From: Microbacterium sp. Au-Mic1
GTDB lineage: Bacteria > Actinomycetota > Actinomycetes > Actinomycetales > Microbacteriaceae
NCBI RefSeq assembly: GCF_021341785.1
Contig: NZ_JAJTTF010000006.1
Span: 186,001 to 250,000, forward strand
Length of the DNA: 64,000 nt
Direction: 5' to 3'
In this document: positions 44,776-53,905 of the stretch, one piece after another
Position numbering within the stretch: position 1 is the first letter of the stretch
Layout: each line of letters begins with the position of its first letter
Notes under the pieces: generated by a model
Database searches by the model: none
What the model saw: the letters and a program-made list of their open reading frames with translations, nothing else
Told to the model about the DNA's origin: nothing
Translations under genes and position numbers: made by a program

Positions 44776-45762
44776 CTACTTCTTCCGTGCGCGCAGCTGT
44801 TCGATCAGCTGGGGCACGACCGTGAACAGATCCCCCACGATGCCGAAGTCGGCGACATCGAAGATCGGAGATTCCGGATCCTTGTTGATCGCGACGATCG
44901 TCTTCGCGGTCTGCATCCCGGCGCGGTGCTGGATCGCGCCGGAGATACCGAGCGCGATGTACAGCTGCGGCGAGACCGAGACACCGGTCTGACCGACCTG
45001 GTGCGCGTAGGGGATGTATCCGGCGTCGACCGCGGCGCGGGACGCACCGATCGCGGCGCCGAGCTCGTCGGCGAGGTCCTCGACGAGGGAGAAGTTCTCC
45101 TTGGATCCGAGACCACGACCACCCGCGACGACGACCTTCGCCCCGCGCAGCTCAGGCCGGGACGACACCGCCTCCACGGCCTCGACCGGCTCACCCGTCG
45201 CGGCCGCAGCACCGGATGCCTCCACGGCGAGCGCCTCGACCCGGGCATCGGCCACGGCCTCCGCGCGGGCGTCGACCGCGCCCTGACGCACCGTGATCAC
45301 CGGGGCACCGAACGTCGGCGCCGAATCGGTGAGGAACGCGCCACCGTAGACGGAGTGGTGCGCGACCACGCCATCGTCGTCGCGGGAGAGGCCGATCGCG
45401 TCGACCGACAACGCCAGCCGTTCGCGCACGGCGAGGCGCCCGGCGGCGTCGCGGCCGGCGATCGAGTTCGACACGAGCACCGCGTCAGGGCCGACCGCGC
45501 GGTACGCGGCCTGCAGCGCGTCGACCACGGGGACCGTCACAGCCCCACCATCGATGTCCGCGGTGAGCACGACCTGCGCGCCCGCGGCTATGGCGGCGTC
45601 GACCGCTGCCTGCGCCGTTCCTACCGGGGCGGCCACGAGCGCGACCGGGGAGCCCAGTTGCGCCGCAGCTCCCAGCAGGGCCGCGGTCGAGGGCGCCGCG
45701 GCACCGGCCGGGGTCACGTCGACGAGGACCAGGATCGGCTTCTCGGGGTACGCCATGCTCAC
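44776..45762 (-). CDS. etfA: Electron transfer flavoprotein alpha subunit
   Basis: A 328-residue ETF alpha chain. The C-terminal FAD domain is clear: [17 protein letters not shown] (216-232), [20 protein letters not shown] (256-275), and [20 protein letters not shown] (292-311). It accepts electrons from acyl-CoA and other dehydrogenases as a heterodimer with EtfB. GTG 45762 overlaps the etfB stop by GTGA. The acyl-CoA dehydrogenase at 50861 is an obvious electron donor in this window. Confidence 0.95.
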   Translation of the reverse strand: MSMAYPEKPILVLVDVTPAGAAAPSTAALLGAAAQLGSPVALVAAPVGTAQAAVDAAIAAGAQVVLTADIDGGAVTVPVVDALQAAYRAVGPDAVLVSNSIAGRDAAGRLAVRERLALSVDAIGLSRDDDGVVAHHSVYGGAFLTDSAPTFGAPVITVRQGAVDARAEAVADARVEALAVEASGAAAATGEPVEAVEAVSSRPELRGAKVVVAGGRGLGSKENFSLVEDLADELGAAIGASRAAVDAGYIPYAHQVGQTGVSVSPQLYIALGISGAIQHRAGMQTAKTIVAINKDPESPIFDVADFGIVGDLFTVVPQLIEQLRARKK

Positions 45763-46535
45763 ACCAGCCTGTTCTGCGCAAGGAACTCGACCAACTGCGC
45801 GGCCGCGTCCCCCTCGTCCGTGATCTTCACGCCTGCCGCACGCGGCGGCTTCTCGGCCACCGCGGTCAGGATCGTCTGCGGCGCCTCCGCCGGGTCGGCG
45901 CTCACGCCGAGGTCGGCCAGCGACAGCACCTCGAGCGGCTTCTTCTTCGCCGCCATGATGCCCTTGAAGTTCGGGAACCGCGTGTCCGGGAGCGCCTCGG
46001 TGATCGAGATCACCGCCGGCAACGGGGCGCTCACCTGCTGGGATCCGAAGTCCGTCGCGCGCGTGCCCGACACGGCGTCGGTCGCGATCGTCACCGCACT
46101 GAGCGCCGTCGCCTGCGCGAAGCCGAGATGCTCCGCCAGCATCGCCGGGATGACCCCGCCGGACCCATCCGTGGAAAGGTTGCCGGTGATCACCAGATCC
46201 GCCCCACCACGCCGGATCGCCGCCGCAAGCACCGCCGCGGTCACACCCAGGTCCGCACCACGCAGTCCCTCATCGACCACATGCACCGCGGAACCGGCAC
46301 CGATCGCCAACGCACGGCGGATCGACGCGGTCGCCGACTCCGGGGCCATCGACAGCGCCACGACCTCGGTCCCGGGGTTCGCATCGGCGTAGCTCAGTGC
46401 GACCTCGAGAGCGCGCTCGGTGATCTCGTCGAGCACGACCTCCCCCGCGCCGCGGTCCGCCAGACCCGTCTCCAGGTCGAGCTTGCGATCCCCGTAGGTG
46501 TCGGGAACCTCTTTCACCAGGACGTAGATCTTCAT
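45759..46535 (-). CDS. etfB: Electron transfer flavoprotein beta subunit
   Basis: A 258-residue ETF beta chain. It begins [20 protein letters not shown], has the AMP-site segment [23 protein letters not shown] near 116-138, and ends with a helical recognition region. ATG 46535 follows GGAGG at 4-bp spacing. It is the first gene of an operon etfB-etfA-cytochrome b-GNAT with overlaps or 2-bp gaps throughout. A dyad-rich promoter region lies upstream. Confidence 0.95.
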   Translation of the reverse strand: MKIYVLVKEVPDTYGDRKLDLETGLADRGAGEVVLDEITERALEVALSYADANPGTEVVALSMAPESATASIRRALAIGAGSAVHVVDEGLRGADLGVTAAVLAAAIRRGGADLVITGNLSTDGSGGVIPAMLAEHLGFAQATALSAVTIATDAVSGTRATDFGSQQVSAPLPAVISITEALPDTRFPNFKGIMAAKKKPLEVLSLADLGVSADPAEAPQTILTAVAEKPPRAAGVKITDEGDAAAQLVEFLAQNRLV

Positions 46536-46589
46536 CGAACCTCCGTTTGCGCTTGCGCTGAGTCTACCGGGCGACCGTAGTGGAATTCG

Positions 46590-46617
46590 ATCTCAAGATA
46601 GGTGAGATTCAGTCTCA
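46590..46617. promoter_or_regulatory. Overlapping dyads upstream of etfB
   Basis: ATCTCA (46590-46595) pairs with TGAGAT (46603-46608). The same TGAGA also pairs with TCTCA (46613-46617). Three half-sites thus share one centre element, a pattern expected for a regulator that binds as two adjacent dimers. They lie 55-82 bp before etfB. Confidence 0.45.
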
Positions 46618-46755
46618 ACGTGCGCGAGGGGCGATCGCACCCGCATCACGTCGCACGCCGGTCGTCTGCGCGTCGGCCGCTGCGCCCCCGATGGTGCCGT
46701 CCGGGACGCCAGCGAGCCGACGCGGATCCGATTCCCGCCCCGGTAACGTAGGGGA

Positions 46756-47292
46756 ATGGCCCGTCCGCACCCCCTGCCCGTCGACCCGCTCGCCGAGGCG
46801 AAGCGGCAGTGGCTCGCGCACGGCTGGGACCACGCCGCCGACGGCATGTCGCTGGTCACCTCGGTCATGCGGGCCCAGCAGCTGCTGCTCGCCCGGGTGG
46901 ACGTCACCCTGCGCCCGTTCGCGCTGTCCTTCGCACGCTACGAGGTGCTGCGCCTGCTCGCGTTCAGCCGCACCGGCACACTTCCGCTGTCGAGTGTGGT
47001 CGCGCGCCTCCAGGTGCACGCGACGAGCGTCTCCAGCACGGCGGACCGGCTGGTCCGCGACGGCCTCATCGCCCGGCACCGTGACCCGCACGACGGCCGC
47101 GCCGCGCTGCTGGAGCTGACGGAGACCGGACGCGAGCTCGTCGAACGCGCCACCACCGCGCTCAACGACGAGGTGTTCACGGATCCGGGGATCTCCCCCG
47201 AGGACGGCGCCGACCTCGTCGCCATCGTCGCGCGCATGCGCAAGGCAGCCGGAGACTTCGCGGATCCGCGCCCGCAGCCGGATCCGCTCTGA
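46756..47292 (+). CDS. MarR family transcriptional regulator
   Basis: A 178-residue MarR protein. The winged HTH at about 75-125 includes LPLSSVVARLQVHATSVSSTADRLVRDGL and RHRDPHDGRAALLELT. ATG 46756 lies 6 nt after TAACGT (46744-46749), so the mRNA is probably leaderless. It is divergent from etfB, and the dyads at 46590-46617 could be its targets. The next gene overlaps its stop by one base. Confidence 0.8.
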   Translation: MARPHPLPVDPLAEAKRQWLAHGWDHAADGMSLVTSVMRAQQLLLARVDVTLRPFALSFARYEVLRLLAFSRTGTLPLSSVVARLQVHATSVSSTADRLVRDGLIARHRDPHDGRAALLELTETGRELVERATTALNDEVFTDPGISPEDGADLVAIVARMRKAAGDFADPRPQPDPL

Positions 47293-47774
47293 TGGGCTCG
47301 TTCGTCCTGGAGCGGACGATCGCCGCTCCCGTCGAGCGGGTGTTCGCCCTCTCCGTGGACGTGGACGTGCACGTCGACTCGATGGCGGCGCACGACGAGC
47401 GCATCGCCGACGGCGTGCACGCCGGGCGGATGGCGGAGGGCGACATGGTCACCTGGGACGCTCGGCACTTCGGGATCCGCTTCCGGATGACCTCGCTCGT
47501 GTTCGACGTGGATGAGCCGCACGCGTTCTCCGACCGGCAGATCCGCGGACCGTTCGCCGAGTTCCGACACCGCCACACCTTCGAGCCGGCATCGATTCCT
47601 GCCGCGCCCGCACGGCCCCGCGGGCGCGGCACCCTCATGCGCGACGAGATCGTGTTCCGCTCCCCGTTCGGCCCGATCGGGCGGATCGTCGACGCGCTCG
47701 TGATGAGGCGGCACCTGATCCGGCTCATCCAGCAGCGCAACGACACCCTCGCCGCCCTGGCGGAGCGGTCGTAG
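47292..47774 (+). CDS. SRPBCC (START-like) family protein
   Basis: A 160-residue protein whose opening SFVLERTIAAPVERVFALSVDVD is typical of the SRPBCC/polyketide cyclase-dehydrase superfamily, small beta-barrel proteins that bind hydrophobic ligands. Its start codon shares one base with the marR stop (TGATG), so the two are coupled. It may bind a small ligand linked to the regulator's function; no catalytic residues can be assigned. Confidence 0.7.
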   Translation: MGSFVLERTIAAPVERVFALSVDVDVHVDSMAAHDERIADGVHAGRMAEGDMVTWDARHFGIRFRMTSLVFDVDEPHAFSDRQIRGPFAEFRHRHTFEPASIPAAPARPRGRGTLMRDEIVFRSPFGPIGRIVDALVMRRHLIRLIQQRNDTLAALAERS

Positions 47775-47784
47775 GCTGGCCGGC

Positions 47785-48225
47785 ATGAGCGAACTCCGGA
47801 TCCGCACCGTCCTCGAGCCCATGGGACCGGCGGGTGCCATCGTCCTCACCGACGCGCAGGTCGCCGAGATCAGCAGCGCGAAGGCCTTCCCGGTCGCGGT
47901 GACGATCGGGCAGAACACCGCACGCCTGCGTCTGGCACGCATGGGCGGCAAGAACCTCATCGGCTTCAGCAAGGCGAACCGCGCCGCGATGGGCATCGAG
48001 CTCGGCGAAGAGTTCGATGCGGTGATCGCTCCGGACGCCGCGGAGCGCACGGTCGACGTGCCCGACGCCCTGGCGTCTGCCCTCGCCGACGCCGGTCTCA
48101 CCGCCGCCTACGATGCACTCAGCTTCACCCGTCGCAAGGAGATCGCCGTGTCGGTCGCCGACGCCAAGCAGGAGGCGACCCGCGACCGCCGCATCGCCAA
48201 GGCCCTGGACGAGCTGCGCGGCTGA
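47785..48225 (+). CDS. YdeI/OmpD-associated family protein (DUF1905 plus OmdA domain)
   Basis: 146 residues. The N-terminal beta-barrel DUF1905 part runs to about 80 (AFPVAVTIGQNTARLRLARMG). The C-terminal OmdA-like helix bundle has YDALSFTRRKEIAVSVADAKQEATRDRRI, the usual family motif. Related proteins have been linked to peptide or bacteriocin resistance. TAGGCT (47772-47777) ends 7 nt before ATG 47785, so it likely has its own leaderless transcript despite the 10-bp gap to the previous gene. Confidence 0.8.
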   Translation: MSELRIRTVLEPMGPAGAIVLTDAQVAEISSAKAFPVAVTIGQNTARLRLARMGGKNLIGFSKANRAAMGIELGEEFDAVIAPDAAERTVDVPDALASALADAGLTAAYDALSFTRRKEIAVSVADAKQEATRDRRIAKALDELRG

Positions 48226-48286
48226 ACGAGCTCTCGCCTCGGCGACGAGTCACCCCGGCGAACGGCGTGACCCCCTTCCAGGTCGC

Positions 48287-48343
48287 TCGCTGGTCCCGTA
48301 TCGCCCCTTCGCAGACACGGAAGGGGCGATACGGGACCAGCGA
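48287..48343. terminator. 24-bp perfect hairpin between convergent genes
   Basis: 48287-48310 is complementary to 48320-48343 with no mismatch, around a 9-nt loop. The arm core is GGTCCCGTATCGCCCCTTC. It separates the convergent DUF1905 and Imm-5-like genes. There is no T-tract on either side. Confidence 0.75.
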
Positions 48344-48406
48344 ATGGGAGCGGGATGCCCGATTCGGCCTGCTCTCTCGGAGGACTGACCCGGAGTCTCA
48401 GCGGGC

Positions 48407-48949
48407 TCAGTCGCCGTCGTACACGTAGGCGTCGAAGCGCGCCGGGATGCTCATGCGCTGCCAGGCGAGTTCCTCGTCGCGGCGGGAGCGGTCGCCGGGG
48501 AACGCGCGGGCCGTGTGCCGCGGCACCTGCCGGCTGTGCCCGGCGAGGTGCGCGACGGCCACCGCCTGCCCGCACACGCGCGCGGCGGCGACGGCGCTCG
48601 GATCCTGCGCCTGGCGAGCGGCTTCGTGGCAGGCGAACGCCTTCTCCCGCACCGCATCGATGTCGAGCTCGCCACGCAGGAACGCCTCCGCGGCGGCGAG
48701 CGCCTCCCTCGGACGGTCGTCGTCGGGGCGCTCCGCCTGGAACAGCGGCAGCAACCGCTCGGCGCAGGCGATGGTCCAGCCGACCAGCTCGCGTCTGTCA
48801 TCCTCGGAGAGACGCAGATCCTCGATGTCCGGCAACGCGCCGTCGGCGAAGAGCGGCACCACGTTCGAGGCCTCCTCGCGCCCGGATGCGCCCGCGCGGG
48901 ACCGATCCGGGAAGGATCCGAGCGAATGGATGTCGGACACGACGATCAC
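48407..48949 (-). CDS. Putative immunity protein, Imm-5-like
   Basis: 180 residues, almost all helical. [38 protein letters not shown] and the closing [11 protein letters not shown] match, as far as I can recall, the Imm-5-like domain of putative immunity proteins. GTG 48949 overlaps the enoyl-CoA hydratase stop by GTGA, so it is co-transcribed with valine-catabolism genes. No toxin gene is visible nearby. The name is by family only; a metabolic or housekeeping role is equally possible here. The first ~35 residues are not conserved. Confidence 0.6.
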   Translation of the reverse strand: MIVVSDIHSLGSFPDRSRAGASGREEASNVVPLFADGALPDIEDLRLSEDDRRELVGWTIACAERLLPLFQAERPDDDRPREALAAAEAFLRGELDIDAVREKAFACHEAARQAQDPSAVAAARVCGQAVAVAHLAGHSRQVPRHTARAFPGDRSRRDEELAWQRMSIPARFDAYVYDGD

Positions 48950-49728
48950 CGGTTCTCGAACTGCGGCGGGCGCTTCTCGCGGAAGGCGGCCATGCCCTCC
49001 TTCTGGTCGGCCGTGTCGAACAGCGACGCGAAGGCCTCGCGCTCGATGTCGAGTCCGACCGCGAGCGTGGTCTCCATGGCGGCGTCGAGCGTCGCCTTCG
49101 CGGCGATGATCGAGGGCAGCGACTTCGACGCGATCGTCTCGGCGAGCGTCGAGGCCTCGGCGAGCAGTTCGGACGTCGGCACGACGCGAGAGACCAGCCC
49201 GGCCCGTTCCGCCTCCTCGGCGCCGATGATCCGCCCGGACAGCACCAGCTCCGCAGCCTTGTAGTACCCGACCGCGCGGATGAGCCGCTGCGTGCCGCCC
49301 ATGCCGGGGATCACTCCGAGGTTCACCTCGGGCTGGCCGAACTTGGCGTTGTCCGCGGCGAGGATGATGTCGCACATCATGGCGAGCTCGCAGCCGCCGC
49401 CGAGGGCGAAGCCACTGACGGCGGCGATCACGGGAGTGCGCACGGCGGCGAAGTCGCGCCACACACCGAAGTGGTCGGTCGCGGTGATCTCCGCGGCGGA
49501 CATCGCCTCCATCTCCTTGATGTCGGCGCCCGCGGCGAAGGCCTTCTCGGATCCGGTGACGACGATCGCCCCGACCCCGGAGTCCGCGTCGAAGGCGGTG
49601 GCGGCGGCGGTGACCTCGTCGGCGACCTGCGAGTTCAGCGCGTTGAGCGCCTGCGGCCGATTCAGGGTGATCCAGCCGACTCGTCCGCGCTGTTCCGTGA
49701 GGATCGTCTCGTACTCGCTCGTGGCCAT
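48946..49728 (-). CDS. echA: Enoyl-CoA hydratase
   Basis: A 260-residue crotonase. The oxyanion-hole segments AAGADIKEM (65-73) and [11 protein letters not shown] (105-115) are present, with catalytic Glu114 and Glu134 ([16 protein letters not shown]). ATG 49728 is chosen because AAAGGA lies 5 bp upstream; an ATG two codons earlier has no room for a ribosome site. In this context it should hydrate methacrylyl-CoA in valine breakdown. A 3-hydroxyisobutyryl-CoA hydrolase, needed between this step and mmsB, is not in the window. Confidence 0.9.
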   Translation of the reverse strand: MATSEYETILTEQRGRVGWITLNRPQALNALNSQVADEVTAAATAFDADSGVGAIVVTGSEKAFAAGADIKEMEAMSAAEITATDHFGVWRDFAAVRTPVIAAVSGFALGGGCELAMMCDIILAADNAKFGQPEVNLGVIPGMGGTQRLIRAVGYYKAAELVLSGRIIGAEEAERAGLVSRVVPTSELLAEASTLAETIASKSLPSIIAAKATLDAAMETTLAVGLDIEREAFASLFDTADQKEGMAAFREKRPPQFENR

Positions 49729-49829
49729 GGTCATCCTTTCGCCGCACCTTCGTGGCGCTTCCAGTATCCCCGATGTCGGTGAACGCACGGTGTCCGTGTC
49801 GCTACGGACCGCGCTTCCGCCCCGTTTCC

Positions 49830-49890
49830 CTCCGCCCTGCGTCTTCCCCTCCCCGGGACGGCGCCTGTCCGGGGAGGGAAAGACGCGGAG
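49830..49890. terminator. Long interrupted hairpin between mmsB and echA
   Basis: CCCTCCCCGGGAC (49847-49859) pairs with GTCCGGGGAGGG (49867-49878) with one extra base. Outside it, GCGTCTT (49839-49845) pairs with AAGACGC (49880-49886). It lies between echA and mmsB, which read in the same direction, and may partly end transcription from mmsB. Confidence 0.6.
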
Positions 49891-49910
49891 GGGAGGGGAA
49901 CACGTGACGC

Positions 49911-49986
49911 GCATCCGATAGCGACGCGACGCGGATCCGATGACGACGCGACCCGGATCCGATGACGACGCGGATCCGATCAGGAC
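49911..49986. repeat. Tandem CGGATCCGATGACGACGCG-type repeats at the 3' end of mmsB
   Basis: Four units of about 19-22 bp follow one another, starting at 49911 (degenerate GCATCCGAT), 49932, 49953 and 49970. Each has a (G)GATCCGAT core followed by an ACGCG word. The last unit contains the mmsB stop codon. It parallels the tandem repeat at the cutC 3' end. Confidence 0.7.
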
Positions 49987-50864
49987 GCGTCGCGGATGTC
50001 GGTGATGATGCCGGAGAAGTCGCGACCGGCGCCCGGGCCCGCCGCGAACGCCGCGTAGATCTGCTGCGCGAGCCGGCCCATCTGGGCGTCCGTGCCCGTG
50101 CCTTCGATCGCCTGCAGCGCGAGTCCCAGGTCCTTCGCCATGAGTGCGCCCGCGAATCCCGGCTGGTAGTCGCGGTTGGCGGGGCTGGTCGGCACCGGGC
50201 CGGGCACGGGACAGTTCGTCGTGATCGACCAGCACTGGCCCGACGCCTGCGACACCACGTCGAACAGCGCCTGGTGCTCCAGCCCCAGTCGCTCGCCGAG
50301 CACGAACGCCTCGGCCACGGCGATCTGCGAGATGCCGAGGATCATGTTGTTGCACACCTTCGCGGCCTGCCCGAGCCCGGGCCCGCCGCAGTGCACGATG
50401 CGCTTGCCCATCGCCTCGAGCAGCGGGAGCGCGGCGGCGAAGTCCTCGTCCGAGCCGCCCACCATGAAGGCGAGCGTGCCGTTCTCGGCCCCCACCACGC
50501 CACCCGACACGGGCGCATCGATGTTGCGGTGGCCCGCCTCGATCGCCAGGGCGTGCGCGACGCGCGCCTCGTCGACCGCGATCGTCGAGCTCTCGATGAA
50601 CAGCGTGCCGGGGTCGGCCGCGCCCAGCAGTTCGTCCTGATAGGCGGCGATCACGTGCTTGCCTGCGGGGAACATCGTGATGACGACCTCGGCGCCGGCG
50701 ACGGCGTCCACGCCGAACTGCGCGACCGGCAGCCCTGCGGCCGCGGCGGCGTCGACGGCGGCGGACACCACGTCGAAGCCGATCACCTCGTGCCCGGCGG
50801 CGAGCAGGTTCTTCGCCATCGGCAGGCCCATGTGGCCGAGTCCGAGGAACGCGATGCGCGTCAT
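49980..50864 (-). CDS. mmsB: 3-hydroxyisobutyrate dehydrogenase
   Basis: A 294-residue beta-hydroxyacid dehydrogenase that oxidises 3-hydroxyisobutyrate to methylmalonate semialdehyde with NAD. The Rossmann loop is GLGHMG (8-13). The substrate motif is [16 protein letters not shown] and the catalytic lysine lies in [14 protein letters not shown] 50864 overlaps the acyl-CoA dehydrogenase stop by ATGA. Its length and motifs are normal for the family. Confidence 0.92.
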   Translation of the reverse strand: MTRIAFLGLGHMGLPMAKNLLAAGHEVIGFDVVSAAVDAAAAAGLPVAQFGVDAVAGAEVVITMFPAGKHVIAAYQDELLGAADPGTLFIESSTIAVDEARVAHALAIEAGHRNIDAPVSGGVVGAENGTLAFMVGGSDEDFAAALPLLEAMGKRIVHCGGPGLGQAAKVCNNMILGISQIAVAEAFVLGERLGLEHQALFDVVSQASGQCWSITTNCPVPGPVPTSPANRDYQPGFAGALMAKDLGLALQAIEGTGTDAQMGRLAQQIYAAFAAGPGAGRDFSGIITDIRDAS

Positions 50865-52048
50865 GATGCGGCCCGCATGGAGGCGGATCCGGAGGGGCGC
50901 AGCATCTCGCGTCCGACGATGAGTCTCATGATCTCGTTCGTCCCTTCCAGGATCTGATGCACCCGCAGATCGCGGACGACCTTCTCGATCCCGTAGTCCT
51001 GAAGGTACCCGTACCCGCCGTGCAGCTGAAGGGCCTTGTTCGCGACGTCGAAGCCAGCGTCGGTCGCGAAGCGCTTGGCCATCGCGCAGCGCATCGTCGC
51101 GTCCGGCGCCTTCTCGTCGACGGCCTGCGCGCCGTCGCGCACCATGAGCCGCGCGGCCTGCAGATCCGTGCGCATGTCGGCGACGGCGAACAGGATGGAC
51201 TGCTTCTCGGCGAGGGGCTCGCCGAACGCCTCGCGCTCGTGCACGTACTGCACGGCGCGATCCAGCGCCCACTGCGCGCCGCCGATCGAGCAGGCCGCGA
51301 TGTTGAGGCGACCGCCGTTGAGCGCGCTCATCGCGATCGCGAAGCCCTGCCCCTCGGATCCGAGCATGTTCGTCGCCGGAACACGCACGCCGTCGAGGAT
51401 CACCTGACGCGTGGGCTGGGCATGCCAACCCATCTTCTTCTCCGGCGCGCCGAAGCTGAGGCCCGCGGAGTCTCCCGGCACGAGGAAGGCGGAGATGCCG
51501 CGCGCGCCGGGGGCACCGGTGCGCGCCATCACGATGTAGACGGCGGCCTCGCCGGCGCCCGAGATGAACTGCTTCACGCCGGTCAGCACGTACTCGTCGC
51601 CGTCGCGGGTCGCACTCGTGGCGAGCGCCGCGGCGTCGGATCCCGCCCCCGGCTCGGTGAGGCAGTAGCTGCCCAGCCCCTCCATGGTGGTGAGCTCGGG
51701 CATCCAGCGCGCGAGCTGCGCGTCCGTGCCATAGCTGTCGATCATCCAGACGACCATGTTGTGGATCGAGATGTAGGCGGCGATGGTCGGATCGCCCTTC
51801 GCGAGCTCCTCGAAGATCGCGACGGTGTCGACGCGCTCGAGCCCGGTGCCGCCAGACTCCTCTCGCGCGTAGATGCCGCCGAGGCCCAGCTCGCCGGCGC
51901 GCACCAGGGTGTCGCGCGGGAACAGGTGCTTCTCGTCGCGCTCGGAGGCGAACGGGGCGAGCTCGGTCTCGGCGAACTCGCGCACGGCGCCGAGGATGGC
52001 GGCGCGCTCTTCGCTGGTCATCGTGATCGGGGTGGCGACGGTGGTCAT
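50861..52048 (-). CDS. Acyl-CoA dehydrogenase, probably isobutyryl-CoA dehydrogenase
   Basis: A 395-residue FAD enzyme. The flavin/substrate signature [14 protein letters not shown] is near 133 and the [20 protein letters not shown] segment is near 338. The catalytic base is probably Glu368 in [12 protein letters not shown] 52048 follows AAGGA at 6-bp spacing. Placement between mmsA and mmsB suggests isobutyryl-CoA as substrate. Electrons would go to the ETF encoded at 44776-46535. Confidence 0.88.
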   Translation of the reverse strand: MTTVATPITMTSEERAAILGAVREFAETELAPFASERDEKHLFPRDTLVRAGELGLGGIYAREESGGTGLERVDTVAIFEELAKGDPTIAAYISIHNMVVWMIDSYGTDAQLARWMPELTTMEGLGSYCLTEPGAGSDAAALATSATRDGDEYVLTGVKQFISGAGEAAVYIVMARTGAPGARGISAFLVPGDSAGLSFGAPEKKMGWHAQPTRQVILDGVRVPATNMLGSEGQGFAIAMSALNGGRLNIAACSIGGAQWALDRAVQYVHEREAFGEPLAEKQSILFAVADMRTDLQAARLMVRDGAQAVDEKAPDATMRCAMAKRFATDAGFDVANKALQLHGGYGYLQDYGIEKVVRDLRVHQILEGTNEIMRLIVGREMLRPSGSASMRAAS

Positions 52049-52086
52049 GTCGTGTCCTTCTGGTGTTCCTGCTGCGTGCGGCGGGG

Positions 52087-53601
52087 TCAGTGCATGGTCG
52101 GGATGACGAAGCTGGCGCCTTCCCGGACGCCTGCCGCCGGCCATCGCGAGGTCACGGTCTTGGTTTTCGTGTAGAAACGGAAGGCGTCGGCGCCGTGCTG
52201 ATTGAGGTCTCCGAAGCCGCTGCGCTTCCACCCGCCGAAGGTGAAGTACGCGATCGGCACGGGGATCGGCACGTTCACGCCGACCATGCCCACGTTGACG
52301 CGGGCCACGAAGTCACGAGCCGCGTCGCCGTCGCGCGTGAAGATGCCGACGCCGTTGCCGAACTCATGCTCGGAAGCCATGCGCAGCGCCTCCTCGTAGT
52401 CCGCCGCGCGGGCGATCACGAGCACCGGTCCGAAGATCTCCTCACGGTAGATCGACATGTCCGTCGTGACGCGATCGAACAGGGTCGGGCCGAGGTAGAA
52501 CCCCTCCTCGTGACCCGCGACGGAGAAGCCGCGCCCGTCGGCGAGCAGCTCCGCGCCGGCATCGATGCCCTGCTGGATGTAATCGGTCACGCGCTCGACC
52601 GCGGCGCGGTTCACGAGCGGGCCGTAGTCCATGCCGGGTTCGAGCGAGGGCCCGACCTTGAGGGCGGCCACCCGCTCGGCGAGCTTCGCGGCGAGCGCGT
52701 CAGCGGTCTCCTCGCCGACCGGCACGGCGACCGAGATCGCCATGCAGCGCTCCCCCGCCGAGCCGTAGCCGGCGCCGATGAGGGCGTCCGCGGCCTGATC
52801 CAGGTCGGCGTCGGGCATGACGACGAGGTGGTTCTTCGCCCCGCCGAAGCACTGGGCGCGCTTGCCGTGCGCGTTCGCGGTCGAGTAGATGTACTCCGCG
52901 ATCGGGGTGGATCCGACGAAGCCGATCGCGCGCACCCGCTCGTCCGTGAGCAGCACGTCGACGGCCTCCTTGTCGCCGTGCACGACGTTGAGGATCCCTG
53001 CCGGCAGGCCCGCCTTTAGGAACAGCTCGGCGATCCGGACGGGCACCGAGGGGTCGCGCTCGCTCGGCTTGAGGATGAAGGCGTTGCCCGCGGCGATCGC
53101 CGGGCCCATCTGCCACAGCGGGATCATCGCGGGGAAGTTGAACGGGGTGATGCCGGCGACCACGCCGAGCGGCTGGCGCAGCGAGTACACGTCGATGCCG
53201 GTGCCGACACCTGTGGAGTACTCCCCCTTCAGCAGGTGCGGGGCGCCGACGCAGAACTCGATCACCTCGACGCCGCGCTGGATGTCGCCCTTGGCGTCGT
53301 CCAGCGTCTTGCCGTGCTCGCTGGAGAGCAGGGCGGCGAGGTCGTCCATCTCATCGCGGATCAGTTCGAGGAAGCGCATGAGCACCCGCGCCCGCTTCTG
53401 CGGGTTGGTCGCCGCCCATTCCGGCTGAGCCGCCTCCGCATCGGCGATCGCCGCGCGCACCTCGTGCGCGCTCGCGAGCGGCACGCGCGCCTGCACGGCC
53501 CCGGTCGACGGATCGAAGACCTCGCCCCAGCGCCCTCCGTTCACTTCCGGGCTGCCGGGGATCTCTGATCCTCCGATGAAATGGGTGATGTCGCGGACCA
53601 T
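52087..53601 (-). CDS. mmsA: CoA-acylating methylmalonate-semialdehyde dehydrogenase
   Basis: A 504-residue aldehyde dehydrogenase that converts methylmalonate semialdehyde to propionyl-CoA with NAD and CoA. ITPFNFPAMIPLWQ (151-164) and the catalytic Cys286 in GSAGERCMAIS are diagnostic of the MmsA family, and the usual second glutamate of aldehyde dehydrogenases is replaced as expected for CoA-acylating members. ATG 53601 follows AGGAG at 6-bp spacing; a second ATG seven codons upstream lacks one. It is the first gene of the valine operon. Confidence 0.93.
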   Translation of the reverse strand: MVRDITHFIGGSEIPGSPEVNGGRWGEVFDPSTGAVQARVPLASAHEVRAAIADAEAAQPEWAATNPQKRARVLMRFLELIRDEMDDLAALLSSEHGKTLDDAKGDIQRGVEVIEFCVGAPHLLKGEYSTGVGTGIDVYSLRQPLGVVAGITPFNFPAMIPLWQMGPAIAAGNAFILKPSERDPSVPVRIAELFLKAGLPAGILNVVHGDKEAVDVLLTDERVRAIGFVGSTPIAEYIYSTANAHGKRAQCFGGAKNHLVVMPDADLDQAADALIGAGYGSAGERCMAISVAVPVGEETADALAAKLAERVAALKVGPSLEPGMDYGPLVNRAAVERVTDYIQQGIDAGAELLADGRGFSVAGHEEGFYLGPTLFDRVTTDMSIYREEIFGPVLVIARAADYEEALRMASEHEFGNGVGIFTRDGDAARDFVARVNVGMVGVNVPIPVPIAYFTFGGWKRSGFGDLNQHGADAFRFYTKTKTVTSRWPAAGVREGASFVIPTMH

Positions 53602-53643
53602 CGTGTGCTCCTGGTTCTGCATCGTCGTCGACGCTGGCTCCAG

Positions 53644-53685
53644 ATTACATGGCCACCCATGTAGTTAGAAGGTGTTCCATGTAAT
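53644..53685. promoter_or_regulatory. Triple half-site operator upstream of mmsA
   Basis: ATTACATGG (53644-53652) pairs perfectly with CCATGTAAT (53677-53685). A third half-site CATGTAG (53658-53664) lies between them and can pair with the first. The set ends 43 bp before the mmsA start. The rest of the 304-bp gap between mmsA and the next gene shows only a terminator hairpin at 53847-53878 and nothing else I can support. Confidence 0.6.
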
Positions 53686-53846
53686 TCATCGACACCTGAC
53701 AGCGAGTTCACCTGCCGGTCACCTTCGGCACGTACAACGGATGCTGCGCGGGCCGCAGACGCTGACCGGATCGGGTGCTCGTCTCCCCGCGCACGATGGG
53801 ATCCGCCCGGCTTTCTCGCACGGGCTCCCGGCGGTCACGAACCGCA

Positions 53847-53878
53847 GGACCCCCGCCGAATCGGGTCGGCGGGGGTCC
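53847..53878 (-). terminator. 13-bp perfect hairpin terminator downstream of the 53906 gene
   Basis: GGACCCCCGCCGA (53847-53859) pairs perfectly with 53866-53878 around a 6-nt loop. It starts 28 bp after the stop of the membrane protein gene and separates it from the mmsA promoter. Confidence 0.75.
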
Positions 53879-53905
53879 CCTCGTTTCGCGGGCCTCAGGC
53901 GCCGG

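Noticed and set aside
48407..53601. Toxin-immunity island
   Set aside because: Apart from one Imm-5-like gene all neighbours are valine-catabolism enzymes; no toxin, secretion or mobile gene is present.
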